This document shows, in pieces, positions 40,452-49,658 of a stretch of DNA of 64,000 bases. The translations under genes and the position numbers were made by a program. The notes under the pieces were generated by a model that had not been told where the DNA came from, ran no database searches, and saw only the letters and a list, made by a program, of their open reading frames with translations. This DNA comes from Myxococcales bacterium (GTDB lineage: Bacteria > UBA10199 > 2-02-FULL-44-16 > JAAZCA01): assembly GCA_012513515.1 (NCBI GenBank), contig JAAZCA010000019.1, forward strand, positions 1-64,000, written 5' to 3'. Numbering within the stretch: the stretch's first letter is position 1; each line of letters begins with the position of its first letter.

Positions 40452-41165
40452 CTATTCCTCTGCTTCTGGTCCCGGAGGACTAGTCAGCCTTAGAAATATC
40501 GCCTCGTTTATTTTTCGTCCAAGCCTTGTGCATAACTCTCGATATTTTCCAAGCACCCAGTCCGGGTTTCCTATGAAATACGTGTGGGAGATGTTCAGCT
40601 CTTTTCGATGTTCTATGATGGATTCAACGATGGCACGATATTCCCGTCGTCGTTCGATTGGATCTTCACTTAGGGCGAGATATGAAGGGGATGGTGTTAT
40701 TAAGGGATCTTCTCTGCCATAGGCGTAATATCCATAGGATGACCAGTCGTTATCCCTCGGATGCCTCACCTTTTTGGCCCTGTGTTGGTTGAGGTCGATG
40801 TATGCCATGACGGTCAGCATTTGGTGGTCGGACTCGATTATCGGAGATTTGAAACGATCCATTACCACCTGCCCGCGTCTTTTGAGCTGCTTGTTGACGA
40901 TCCTCGCGAATCTGCTGTTCACGAGGCGGAAAAATGCGGAAAACTGTTCTTTGCTATCCAGTTTTCCCGCAAGATGCGGATGGTTGTCCATGAAATTGTA
41001 TGAATATATTTCTACGCCGTATCTGTTTTTGTATTTCAGGAGGAGATCATAGTACGCGCGTTTTGCCCATTCCCATTGCAGCAACCAGTCCCTGTTGTGA
41101 CACTGCCAGGTGACATGGAAGAAAGCGCCATCATAAATGATTTCATATCTAGGCAGATAGGCCAT
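40452..41165 (-). CDS. REP-associated tyrosine transposase (RAYT, Y1/HUH family)
   Basis: 237 aa from ATG 41165 (MAYLPRYEIIYDGAFFHVTWQ); an ATG at 41195 would add 10 residues. The Y1_Tnp domain is recognised from HVTWQCHNRDWLL, YSYNFMDNHPHLAGK with the HUH histidines (HPH), and VMAYIDLNQHRAKKVRHP carrying the likely catalytic Tyr. RAYTs are IS200-like single-strand transposases, usually domesticated and linked to REP repeats. Flanking inverted repeats and three nearby copies of GCTCCGTC(C/T)GA fit that role. The frame is intact. Lower-GC flanks suggest insertion between the lipoprotein and feo genes. Confidence 0.92.
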   Translation of the reverse strand: MAYLPRYEIIYDGAFFHVTWQCHNRDWLLQWEWAKRAYYDLLLKYKNRYGVEIYSYNFMDNHPHLAGKLDSKEQFSAFFRLVNSRFARIVNKQLKRRGQVVMDRFKSPIIESDHQMLTVMAYIDLNQHRAKKVRHPRDNDWSSYGYYAYGREDPLITPSPSYLALSEDPIERRREYRAIVESIIEHRKELNISHTYFIGNPDWVLGKYRELCTRLGRKINEAIFLRLTSPPGPEAEE

Positions 41166-41280
41166 GGTAAATGGTGAAAGCAAATCGGATGCCATTTGGA
41201 ACTCTCATAAAATAGCTCTAAACGTGTGTTTGGGTGGAATCGCTTAGGCAGGAGTGACCGATTTTACTCCAGTTGGCTGT

Positions 41281-41370
41281 TTTTGCTCCGTCCGACGTGC
41301 TCCGTCCGACGTGCGTCCGACCTGGACTGACGGTGGATGGAAGGTGAGTGGCTGTTGCTCCGTCTGATTG
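41281..41370. repeat. REP-like repeat cluster at the RAYT right end
   Basis: The core GCTCCGTC(C/T)GA occurs at 41285, 41299 and 41358 in the same direction and once inverted on the left side (40235-40250). A partial fourth copy (GTCCGACC) lies near 41315. Directly after it are GATTGAATT repeats (41366-41400). Confidence 0.75.
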
Positions 41371-41407
41371 AATTTGATTGAATTATGATTGAATTGATTG
41401 AATTCCC

Positions 41408-41448
41408 TTGACCTTTAGTTCTGCCTTATATAGTTAGCCACGCCTAAC
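41408..41448 (+). promoter_or_regulatory. Promoter with candidate DtxR-type operator for the feo operon
   Basis: A -35-like TTGACC (41408-41413) and a -10-like TATAGT (41429-41434, spacer 15) are followed by the dyad GTTAG-N6-CTAAC (41433-41448). It resembles DtxR/IdeR boxes (TTAGG...CCTAA) and overlaps the -10, as expected for iron-dependent repression by the adjacent regulator. Confidence 0.5.
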
Positions 41449-41466
41449 ATTTTAAAGGAGCGAGAG

Positions 41467-41877
41467 ATGACGGAACAGCTCTCCCAGAGCATGGAGGACT
41501 ACCTCGAGGCGATACTCAGGATCTCCGCCGATAAGAAGGTCGTGCGGGTGCGGGATCTCGCCTCCGAGCAGGGAGTTTCGATGGCATCGGTCAGCGGTGC
41601 TATGAAAAAACTGGAAAAGCAGAATCTGGTAACCCACGGCAAATACGATTTCATCAGACTCACACCTTCAGGAATAAAGGCCGCTACGGAGGTGGCGAGG
41701 CGTCATTACATACTGAAAAATTTTTTCATCAACGTCGTAGGGGTCGATCCGAAAACTGCGGATGACGACGCCTGTGCGATCGAACATCATATAAGCCGAA
41801 AGAGCATCAAGGGAATTTCCGACCTGCTTGCATCCGCAGGAGAAGCCTTCGACGACAAGGGGGAGCCCTCTATATGA
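41467..41877 (+). CDS. DtxR/MntR-family metal-dependent regulator
   Basis: 136 aa. N-terminal winged helix (SQSMEDYLEAILRIS, VRVRDLASEQGVSMASVSGAMKKLEKQNLV) and a dimerisation/metal-binding region (RRHYILKNFFINVVGVDPKTADDDACAIEHHIS) containing the usual Glu-His metal ligands. There is no SH3-like third domain, so it is MntR-like in length. The first gene of a dtxR-feoA-feoB operon is probably an Fe(II)-sensing autorepressor, and a dyad operator lies at 41433-41448. AAAGGAG precedes ATG. The stop overlaps the feoA start (ATGA). Confidence 0.92.
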   Translation: MTEQLSQSMEDYLEAILRISADKKVVRVRDLASEQGVSMASVSGAMKKLEKQNLVTHGKYDFIRLTPSGIKAATEVARRHYILKNFFINVVGVDPKTADDDACAIEHHISRKSIKGISDLLASAGEAFDDKGEPSI

Positions 41878-42101
41878 CTACGCTCAACATGATCAAGCCC
41901 GGAGAGCACGCCGTCGTATGCGGCGTGTCAGGCCCCATAAGAAGGCGCCTTACGGAGATGGGGTTCGTCAGAGGAGCCTGCGTATACGTGAGGAGGGTGG
42001 CGCCGCTGGGCGACCCCATGGAAATCAGATTTTCCGGCTATAGCCTTTCGATCAGGAAACACGAGGCCGCAGATATCAGCGTTGAGAGGGTTTCGCCATA
42101 A
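41874..42101 (+). CDS. feoA: Ferrous iron transport protein A
   Basis: 75 aa SH3-like protein that associates with FeoB. The family pattern is seen as GEHAVVCGVSGPIRRRLTEMGFVRGACVYVRRVAPLGDPMEIRFSGYSLSIRKHEAADI. It overlaps the regulator by 4 nt and ends 3 nt before feoB. Confidence 0.94.
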   Translation: MTTLNMIKPGEHAVVCGVSGPIRRRLTEMGFVRGACVYVRRVAPLGDPMEIRFSGYSLSIRKHEAADISVERVSP

Positions 42102-42104
42102 TCT

Positions 42105-44204
42105 ATGAAAAAGAGAATTCTGAAGGTAGCTATAGCGGGAAATCCCAACTCGGGGAAGACCACGATATTCAATTCACTGACCGGGACTCGGCAAAAGGTT
42201 GCGAACTATCCTGGTGTGACCGTCGAGAAGAAAGAGGGGAAGTTCAACTGCTCGGGCTATGAATTCCACGCAGTAGATCTTCCGGGTACGTATAGCCTTA
42301 CGGTCAGTTCGGAGGACGAGCGCGTCGCGAGGGATTTTCTTCTGGAAGAAAATCCGGACGTCATAGTCGATGTGGTCGACGCATCTAATTTTGAAAGAAA
42401 CGCCTATCTCACTTCCCAGCTTTTGGAGCTGGGGAGGCCTCTCGTTCTTGTTCTGAACATGAGCGATCGCGCTGCGTCGATGGGACAGAAGCTCGATCTC
42501 GCCATGATATCCGAGCTGCTCGGGTGCGAGGTGGTGGAAACTGTCGGGTCCAGAGGGTGTGGGATATCAGCGCTGAAAGAGGCCATACTCAGGGCCTCTT
42601 TCTCATCGAGGATTCCAAACGCAGTGGATTACGGCCAGGAAATAGGCGACGCTGTTTCGACAATAGCGTCGAAGATAGATGCTGCCTCCGAAAAATCTTC
42701 ATCAGTGCGGCACAAGTCGAGATGGTTTGCGGTAAAACTTCTGGAGGCCGAACGCGGAATCGACGAAAAGCTCGCGGGTTTTACGGGAAGCGCGGCAAAG
42801 GGGATCTACGAGGAGGCGCGCCGAATGGCCGATGGGATAGAGGGACATCACGGCGCACCGATGGATATTTTGATAGCGGAGCGTCGGCACGGATTTGCCG
42901 CAGGGCTCTACCGCGAAGTTCAGATCAGCGCCCCTGCCTATGTAAAAGGAGGATTTTCTGAAAGCATAGACGATATACTCACGCACAGAATTTTTGGGAT
43001 CCCGCTTTTTTTCGCGATCATGTACGCTGTTTTCTATATCACCTTCACATTGAGCGAATTTCCGATGCGGCTGATAGAGGGTGGAATAGGCTGGATTGCC
43101 GAAAGCATCGAAATCCTCTGGCCGGCTGAAAGCATGCTCAAATCCCTCGTTATCGACGGAATGATATCCGGCGTCGGCGGGGTGATGGTCTTTCTTCCCA
43201 ATATAGCCCTCCTGTTCATGTGCATATCGATCCTGGAGGACAGCGGCTACATGGCGCGCGTAGCGTTTATCATGGACAAACTAATGCACAAGATAGGGCT
43301 GCATGGAAAGAGCTTCATACCCATGGTGATCGGCTTCGGATGTTCAGTGCCGGCCATCGTGGCGACCCGTACCCTCGAGAACAGGCGCGACAGACTTGCG
43401 ACTATTTTTGTCATACCCCTGATGAGCTGCGGCGCGCGGCTGCCCATATACACCCTCATCATCCCGGCATTTTTTCCGGAAAGCTGGAGGCCGAAGGTTT
43501 TGTGGATCATCTACTTTGTGGGGATCGTTCTGGCTGTCGCCGTGATAAAACTCCTCAGGGTTTCGGTTCTAAAGGGGGATTCCTCTCCATTCGTGATGGA
43601 GCTTCCTCCTTACAGGATGCCGACCTTGTCCGGCATATTGATTCATATGTGGGAACGCTCCAAGCTGTACCTGAAAAAAGCAGGCACGCTCATATTGGCA
43701 GTCTCAATCATAATGTGGTTTCTTACATCGTATCCACGCCCCGTTTTCAATCCCGCCATGGAGGCGGGTTCCCGCCAAGATAGTGAGGTCATCTTGCAGG
43801 CTGTCGCTCTCAAGAGCTCCATAGCCGGAAAGATTGGCGCTGCCATCGAACCGGCCATAAAACCCCTCGGCTTCGATTGGAGAATCGGGACGGCTCTGAT
43901 AGGGGCCTTTGCCGCGAAAGAGGTTTTTGTCTCACAGATGTCGATCATATTTTCACTCGAAGGCGAAGGCGTATCCTCTATGACCGAAGTCCTGCAGCGC
44001 TTTTACAGCCCTTTGGTAGGGGTATGTGTCATGTTGTTCTGCCTGATAGGGTTTCCCTGTTTCGCAACGCTTGTGATGACGCGCAAGGAGACCGGTTCGA
44101 CGAAATGGGCAATCTTTCAAGCCGTGGGGCTTACCGCGCTTGCCTATGTGGTGACTTTTGCGGTATATCAGTTCGGCCAGGCCTTTGGGATAGGCCTGAT
44201 TTAG
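42105..44204 (+). CDS. feoB: Ferrous iron transport protein B
   Basis: 699 aa. Inner-membrane Fe(II) transporter with an N-terminal G domain: G1 GNPNSGKTT, G2 region NYPGVTVEKKEG, G3 DLPGTYS and G4 NMSD. A helical GDI-like spacer is followed by the membrane part with two Gate motifs: FIPMVIGFGCSVPAIVATRTLENRRDRLATIFVIPLMSCGARLPIY and FAAKEVFVSQM. Typical length. It is followed by a Cys-rich small membrane protein in the same operon. Confidence 0.97.
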   Translation: MKKRILKVAIAGNPNSGKTTIFNSLTGTRQKVANYPGVTVEKKEGKFNCSGYEFHAVDLPGTYSLTVSSEDERVARDFLLEENPDVIVDVVDASNFERNAYLTSQLLELGRPLVLVLNMSDRAASMGQKLDLAMISELLGCEVVETVGSRGCGISALKEAILRASFSSRIPNAVDYGQEIGDAVSTIASKIDAASEKSSSVRHKSRWFAVKLLEAERGIDEKLAGFTGSAAKGIYEEARRMADGIEGHHGAPMDILIAERRHGFAAGLYREVQISAPAYVKGGFSESIDDILTHRIFGIPLFFAIMYAVFYITFTLSEFPMRLIEGGIGWIAESIEILWPAESMLKSLVIDGMISGVGGVMVFLPNIALLFMCISILEDSGYMARVAFIMDKLMHKIGLHGKSFIPMVIGFGCSVPAIVATRTLENRRDRLATIFVIPLMSCGARLPIYTLIIPAFFPESWRPKVLWIIYFVGIVLAVAVIKLLRVSVLKGDSSPFVMELPPYRMPTLSGILIHMWERSKLYLKKAGTLILAVSIIMWFLTSYPRPVFNPAMEAGSRQDSEVILQAVALKSSIAGKIGAAIEPAIKPLGFDWRIGTALIGAFAAKEVFVSQMSIIFSLEGEGVSSMTEVLQRFYSPLVGVCVMLFCLIGFPCFATLVMTRKETGSTKWAIFQAVGLTALAYVVTFAVYQFGQAFGIGLI

Positions 44205-44213
44205 GAGGAAATC

Positions 44214-44375
44214 GTGGAAAAAATCGTTTTGGGTCTGCTCGTAGTTGCTGCGGTGGCATATCTGGTCTGTAAATTCAAGAATTCCTCTAAAGGTTGTTCT
44301 TCGGGAGGTTGCTGCTGTGGAAGCGCTGGCGATAAGGAGGAAACCGACGACAAAAAGGATTGTGATCACCGCTGA
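44214..44375 (+). CDS. FeoB-associated Cys-rich membrane protein
   Basis: 53 aa from GTG 44214 with AGGAGG 5 nt upstream. One N-terminal membrane helix (KIVLGLLVVAAVAYLVC), then a Cys-rich cytoplasmic stretch (GCSSGGCCCGS) and an acidic/lysine tail ending in DCDHR. This architecture and position match the small FeoB-associated proteins (PF12669 type), thought to assist Fe(II) uptake, perhaps as a metal or redox sensor in place of FeoC. It begins 9 nt after feoB. Confidence 0.85.
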   Translation: MEKIVLGLLVVAAVAYLVCKFKNSSKGCSSGGCCCGSAGDKEETDDKKDCDHR

Positions 44376-44396
44376 AATTAGGTAAATTCGCACGCG

Positions 44397-47300
44397 ATGC
44401 GAACTCTAAAATTATCTGATTTTAAAGGATTTTCAGTAGTCATCCTTCTTCTTGTGGCCGTATTTTCGGCGAGTTTCGCCGATGCGGCCGTTTTCAATCC
44501 AAAGCTCAATTGGAGGACGATCCGAACCGAGCATTTCAAGATAAACTTTCCGGAGAAGATAGAGCCCGTTGCGAAAAAGGCGGCGCAGATTCTCGAAGAG
44601 GCTTATCCTCAGGTCACTGAGAGATGGGACTGGCGTCCGTGGGGCCAGACCGAAGTTGTGCTGGTCGATAACACCGATGATTCAAATGGGATGGCGACCG
44701 TTCTTCCCTATAACTGGATGCTCATATATGTGGTTCCTCCCGATCCGGATTCGCCCCTCGCGCATTACGACGACTGGCTCAAGATGCTCCTCATTCACGA
44801 GTTCACACACATCGTCCAGATAGATGCCTATGGCGGCATCTGGTATCCGGTGAGGGTTTTGCTCGGCAAGACGGTATCCCCAACCGGAATAAACCCGACC
44901 TGGCTGAGGGAAGGCATTGCTCAGTATGACGAGACGACGCTCACCGAAGGCGGAAGGGGACGCGGCAGCAGCAGCGAGATGATCGTCAGAACTTCAGTTC
45001 TTGAAAATAAATTTCCTGCAATAGATCAGGCCGACGGTCTGTCGTGGAAGTGGCCTGGATACAGGGCCGCTTATGCCTACGGAATCATGTTTGTGCACTG
45101 GCTCGTCGATAACTATGGAGAGGAAAAATTCCTGGAATTCGACAAGCGCGTCAGAAAGTCGGTTTTGCTGGGCATGATTAATCATCAAGCGAGAAATGTC
45201 TATGGCAAGACCTTCTACGAGCTCTGGCGCGAATGGTATCAGTCTCTCAAAGACAAGTACGAAAAGGAATGTGCTCCTCTCGTGGCAGCAGGGCTGACCG
45301 AGTTTTCGATAATGATCTCAAGCGCGAGAGATGAACAACTCTCCGCACCAGAGATTTCTCCAGATGGGAAAAAGATCGCTTACACAGCGACATCTCCTCA
45401 TCATTCCCCGCGTGTTCTTGTGAAGGATCTGGAGAGTGGAAAAATTGAAACGATCGCCAAGAAGGCCAACGCCAGCCAGATTTCCTGGAGTTCCGACGGA
45501 AGAAAGCTGGCATATTCGGCTATGGCGCGTTACAAGAGGTATGACTACTTCTACGACATTTCTGTCTATGATTTTGACATCGAAAAGAAAAACAAACGCA
45601 TCAAAAAAATAACGAATGGCAAGAGGGCGCGCGACCCCGATTTTTCGTCTGACGGAAAGTTTTTGGTCTATGTCGCAGGCAGCATGGGAAGCGACTCCTT
45701 GATGCGCTACGATTTTGAGGGGAAAAAGAGTTCGATCTTAGCCAAGGGCGAAAGCCAGTTTGTCCAATTTGCAAACCCGCGCGTTTCGAATGACGGAAAA
45801 TACATAGCCGTGTCGGTTTGGAAGAAAGGGGACGGCTGGCGCGTGTACAGGTATGACATAGACGGAAAAAATCCTCGCAGGCTCACGTCGGGAAGCGGAC
45901 TCATCATAGAGGCGCGCCCGTCGTGGAGTTCTGACGACAAGTTCGTATTGTTCGCTTCAGACGAGAGCGGCATCAGCAATATCTACAGGGTTAATTCCTT
46001 CGGCGGCAAAAAGGAGATGCTCACCAATGTTCTGACCGGGGTGTTTCAGCCCGTCTTTGTTCATGGCGTCGGCATCATCGCTCAAATGTACGGGGTGAAG
46101 GGATTTGAGATAGCGAGCATGGTGGTTCATCCCGACGCCAAGGAGCCAGTTTCCTCTTTGAAAAAACAGGAGAGCTCAGGTTCGTACTATTTAAAAAGTA
46201 AGAGCGGGAATCTCACTGGCGTCGGCATCGGTGAATCCGGTGAAGAGAGTTCCCTGCCAAAAGGACTTTCACTGGTCGGCGCAAATCCATTTGCTGGTGA
46301 GCAGGAGATAAAATCTGAAAAGTACGTGGCGTTCGGTAAATCGCTGTTTCTTCCGAGGTTTGTGATTCCAGGGGCGGCCTACGGCGATGATGCCTTCTTT
46401 GCCACGATATTCACAGGCGGAACCGACCCTCTTAACTGGCACAGATGGATTCTTTCAGGAACGTATAGGTCCGATGCTAATTATTTTGGGTCTGCTTTCA
46501 GCTATAGCTACAACAGATTCAGACCGAGCCTTGGTTTTGGTTTCAGAGATTACGCCGTTGATTTTGGAGAGGTGCTTTTTGCAGCTACCGGCAGGCAGAT
46601 GCATCTTTATGAAAAGAGACGCGGTTTTTTTACTTACTTATCGGTCCCTGTTCAGAGGCATGCATTTTCTTTTGGGTACTATTATGAAGACCATAAGGCA
46701 AAAAATTCTCTGATGCCGATAGAAGCTGCAGGTCTCAACCTCGGTAAATTTGCGGGGCTGCGGGGGCAGTATCGCTATGGCGATGCAGAGGAATATCCGG
46801 CGTCGATAAGCCCTGAAAATGGCAGGACGATAAATCTCCATATTACCGGAACGAATAAAATTTTTGGCAGCGGCGATAGAAATGAACAGATAATATTCGC
46901 AGGGGATTGGCGAGAGTATGTAAGGCTATGGCATCATCACGTCCTGGCGCTCCGAGCCAGCGGCGGTATTACGTGGGGAGATATCCTGGTTCAGGGAACC
47001 TTCGGAATGGGAGGCGCGATAGGGGAAGGGACGCTCGCTAGCGGCGGTTCCTATAACTATTTCCCGTTCAGGGGGCTTCCAGTTTCGGCGTTGTCGAGAA
47101 CGAGAGCCATGCTCTTTTCAGCTGAGTACAGATTTCCAATAGTGGACGTGCTGCGCGGCCCCGGGACAGTTCCTTTCTTCCTCAAGGATATCAGCGGGGC
47201 GCTGCTCGCAGATTATGGAAACGCATGGAACGCTCATGAAGGCGGTTCGGACAGCATTTCCACATTCTTTGATGATTTTCTGCTGAGCGTAGGCGCCGAG

Positions 47301-47465
47301 CTGAGAGCAAATTTTATAATAGGCCACGGGCTTCCTATACACGGAAGGCTTGGCTATGCAGTGGTGGTTGTCAACAGAGACAGGCTCGGCAATCTCATAG
47401 ATCCTCTGCTCAAGACCAACGTCAAAGACGGCATGCTCATCATCGCGATAGGAACCGCATTCTGA
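44397..47465 (+). CDS. Exported PD40/beta-barrel protein with peptidase-MA-like domain
   Basis: 1022 aa. N-terminal signal or anchor (VVILLLVAVFSASFADA). Residues ~40-290 form a peptidase-MA-like domain with HEFTH at 134-138 (HExxH) and Glu172 in REGIAQYDE as a possible third zinc ligand. Residues ~310-600 are TolB-type PD40 propeller repeats: APEISPDGKKIAYTA, ISWSSDGRKLAYSA, DPDFSSDGKFLVYVAG, RPSWSSDDKFVLFASDESG. Residues ~680-1022 are beta strands ending IIAIGTAF, like an Omp85/surface-antigen barrel. It is probably an outer-membrane protein displaying a metallopeptidase-like propeller. The exact role is unknown, but the architecture recurs in deltaproteobacteria and Bacteroidetes. slt follows 14 nt downstream. 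Confidence 0.8.
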   Translation: MRTLKLSDFKGFSVVILLLVAVFSASFADAAVFNPKLNWRTIRTEHFKINFPEKIEPVAKKAAQILEEAYPQVTERWDWRPWGQTEVVLVDNTDDSNGMATVLPYNWMLIYVVPPDPDSPLAHYDDWLKMLLIHEFTHIVQIDAYGGIWYPVRVLLGKTVSPTGINPTWLREGIAQYDETTLTEGGRGRGSSSEMIVRTSVLENKFPAIDQADGLSWKWPGYRAAYAYGIMFVHWLVDNYGEEKFLEFDKRVRKSVLLGMINHQARNVYGKTFYELWREWYQSLKDKYEKECAPLVAAGLTEFSIMISSARDEQLSAPEISPDGKKIAYTATSPHHSPRVLVKDLESGKIETIAKKANASQISWSSDGRKLAYSAMARYKRYDYFYDISVYDFDIEKKNKRIKKITNGKRARDPDFSSDGKFLVYVAGSMGSDSLMRYDFEGKKSSILAKGESQFVQFANPRVSNDGKYIAVSVWKKGDGWRVYRYDIDGKNPRRLTSGSGLIIEARPSWSSDDKFVLFASDESGISNIYRVNSFGGKKEMLTNVLTGVFQPVFVHGVGIIAQMYGVKGFEIASMVVHPDAKEPVSSLKKQESSGSYYLKSKSGNLTGVGIGESGEESSLPKGLSLVGANPFAGEQEIKSEKYVAFGKSLFLPRFVIPGAAYGDDAFFATIFTGGTDPLNWHRWILSGTYRSDANYFGSAFSYSYNRFRPSLGFGFRDYAVDFGEVLFAATGRQMHLYEKRRGFFTYLSVPVQRHAFSFGYYYEDHKAKNSLMPIEAAGLNLGKFAGLRGQYRYGDAEEYPASISPENGRTINLHITGTNKIFGSGDRNEQIIFAGDWREYVRLWHHHVLALRASGGITWGDILVQGTFGMGGAIGEGTLASGGSYNYFPFRGLPVSALSRTRAMLFSAEYRFPIVDVLRGPGTVPFFLKDISGALLADYGNAWNAHEGGSDSISTFFDDFLLSVGAELRANFIIGHGLPIHGRLGYAVVVVNRDRLGNLIDPLLKTNVKDGMLIIAIGTAF

Positions 47466-47479
47466 TTCAAAATATCCAC

Positions 47480-49648
47480 ATGAAAAGATTTTTATCGTTC
47501 ATCTCATTTGCCGTGTGCATATCGATAGCTATGCTGCCCGATTCTTCCTATGCGAAGAAGGGGGAGAGACAAAAACCGGCTGGGGATCGCAGGGTTTCCG
47601 AATTGCTGGAGCAGATTTCTGAGCTTGGTAAGATATCGAACAGGTACGAAAGGGATTTTCTCTTCGGTTATTCAGCTATGCAAGTGGGCAAATTGAAGGA
47701 GGCCGATGCCCTGATTTCAGGGGCCATGCCAGGCGTAGAAGTGGTGAAAGACTACGCCCTTTATTACAGGGCTGTGATCGCAAACGCTGAAAAGAGATTT
47801 TCTGAAGCGCAAAAATTTATCGAAGAGCTTTTTGAAAAACATCCTTCGAGCGTGCTTTATAACCAAGGCAGATTTGAGATGGCGAAGGCCAGGTCAGGGC
47901 TGGGGTTCTACGAAGAGGCCGTCAGAATTCTTTCGGAATACAAAAAAAGAGCAGACTCCCAAGGGGCGCGCGAAGCCGACCTCATGATTCTTTCCGTAAG
48001 CATAGAGATGGGAGATTCATCCGCGCCATCCCTTGCCAGGAATATGATTCTGCATTCCGGCGGCGAGGTCTCTCTGAAGGAAGTTCTTCCATACTTCGAT
48101 TCGATAAAGAAAAAATTCGGCGTCGACATCTCTCAGTGGATGGATGGCCCCTCCATTCAATATCAGATAGCATCATCGTTCGGAGATATGTCGCAGTGGG
48201 ACGAGGCTGCGGTAAGGCTTGAGAAAATAATTTCGTCGAAAAAATTAGATGAAGAGTTGAATATAAAATCCAAATGGCTGCTCGCTCGCGCCTACAGATG
48301 GCTGCACCGCTACGACGAGTCGATCGCACTGATGAACGAACTGATTTCTACCAAAGGCGCGCTTACCTACGCTCCTGGTCTTCGTTCTACGCTGGCGATG
48401 GTCTATGCGAAGAAGGACGAATACGCCAAGGCGATAGAAATAAGGTATCAGCTTCTCGAGGACGCCCCTCCGAGATCGCGCATGGCTTTCAATATCGCTT
48501 TTCAGATTGCATACCTGCTCATGGACGAGGGGAAGTATGACGAGGCCCTTTCCGTATGGAGGAAGATCATCAATGCACATGTCGGCGTAAAACAGAAGGC
48601 GATGGTTGAGTGGAATATCGCATGGTGTCATTACATGCTTGCGCAATACGACAGGGCGCTTTCGGATCTCGATCACCTGATGGGAACCGTGGCTAAAAAG
48701 GCAAAGATCCACGACAGGGTACTTTACTGGAAAGGGAGGACGCTGGAAAAGATGGGGCGAACCGAGAGCTCTCACGCTTCTTACCAAGAGGTGATCTCGA
48801 AATATCCGAAGGGGTACTACGCATTTTTGGCAAAAAAGAGGCTTTCAGGTCCGGCGAAGGGCGGTTTTATGGGGCTCTCTCCTCTGGAAAAAGGAAAGCC
48901 CCATCTTTCGAAATGGGAGCCTTCAGATAGGGACTCTTTCAGCTGTTCGGATCATCTCCGGAAAGCTGATTTTTTTGCAAGGATAGGGATGAATGAAAAC
49001 GTCGCCAGTGAGCTTTCGGCTGTGGATCTGAAACAGTGCTCTGATTCTATGGAAACGGTCTTGTGGCTCGCAAGAAAAAACAGCGCCTACAATCTCGCGA
49101 TAAGAATTGCCAAGTCACATTTTAAAAGCGCGCTTGATTCACCTCCGAATTCCTCCCAGCTCACCAGGTTTATATGGGAGACCGACTATCCGAGGGCTTA
49201 CGAGAAGACGCTTTTTTCCGCTGCCTCCGCTGATGGCGTGGATGAGCTTCTTGCCTGGTCGATAATGAAAAATGAATCGGCTTTCCGGCCTGCCGTGATA
49301 TCTCCGGCTGGTGCCGTGGGCCTGCTGCAACTGATGCCATCCACTGCCAACAGAATGGCGCGAAGCTTAGGCGGCGACAGCGTGGATAGAAGGGACTTGG
49401 CCAAACCAGCGGTTAATATCAAACTGGGGGTAAGGTATCTGTCCGAGCTAGGCAGGCTTTTTCCGAATAACCCGGTGGCTGTAATCGCATCCTATAATGC
49501 GGGTGAAGAGGCTGTAGCGAGATGGATCAAAAACGGTTCGGCGAACCAGGATATCGAAGAATGGATAGAGGAGATTCCCTATTCTGAGACGAATCTCTAC
49601 GTTAAAAAAGTCATGACGAGTTACTGGAATTACAAAGCGCTCTATTGA
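47480..49648 (+). CDS. Soluble lytic murein transglycosylase (Slt-type)
   Basis: 722 aa. Signal peptide MKRFLSFISFAVCISIAMLPDSSYA. Residues ~40-480 are helical TPR-like repeats (FLFGYSAMQVGKLKEADAL, YNQGRFEMAKARSGLGFYEEAV, IDKAR-like units), and the C-terminal ~170 residues are the SLT domain. Catalytic Glu lies in IMKNESAFRPAVISPAGAVGLLQLMPSTA, with NIKLGVRYL and VIASYNAGEEAV also conserved. It cleaves peptidoglycan glycan strands to 1,6-anhydroMurNAc ends in the periplasm. No Cys lipobox, so soluble. Probably co-transcribed with the upstream PD40/barrel gene. Confidence 0.93.
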   Translation: MKRFLSFISFAVCISIAMLPDSSYAKKGERQKPAGDRRVSELLEQISELGKISNRYERDFLFGYSAMQVGKLKEADALISGAMPGVEVVKDYALYYRAVIANAEKRFSEAQKFIEELFEKHPSSVLYNQGRFEMAKARSGLGFYEEAVRILSEYKKRADSQGAREADLMILSVSIEMGDSSAPSLARNMILHSGGEVSLKEVLPYFDSIKKKFGVDISQWMDGPSIQYQIASSFGDMSQWDEAAVRLEKIISSKKLDEELNIKSKWLLARAYRWLHRYDESIALMNELISTKGALTYAPGLRSTLAMVYAKKDEYAKAIEIRYQLLEDAPPRSRMAFNIAFQIAYLLMDEGKYDEALSVWRKIINAHVGVKQKAMVEWNIAWCHYMLAQYDRALSDLDHLMGTVAKKAKIHDRVLYWKGRTLEKMGRTESSHASYQEVISKYPKGYYAFLAKKRLSGPAKGGFMGLSPLEKGKPHLSKWEPSDRDSFSCSDHLRKADFFARIGMNENVASELSAVDLKQCSDSMETVLWLARKNSAYNLAIRIAKSHFKSALDSPPNSSQLTRFIWETDYPRAYEKTLFSAASADGVDELLAWSIMKNESAFRPAVISPAGAVGLLQLMPSTANRMARSLGGDSVDRRDLAKPAVNIKLGVRYLSELGRLFPNNPVAVIASYNAGEEAVARWIKNGSANQDIEEWIEEIPYSETNLYVKKVMTSYWNYKALY

Positions 49649-49658
49649 TTTTCAAGTT

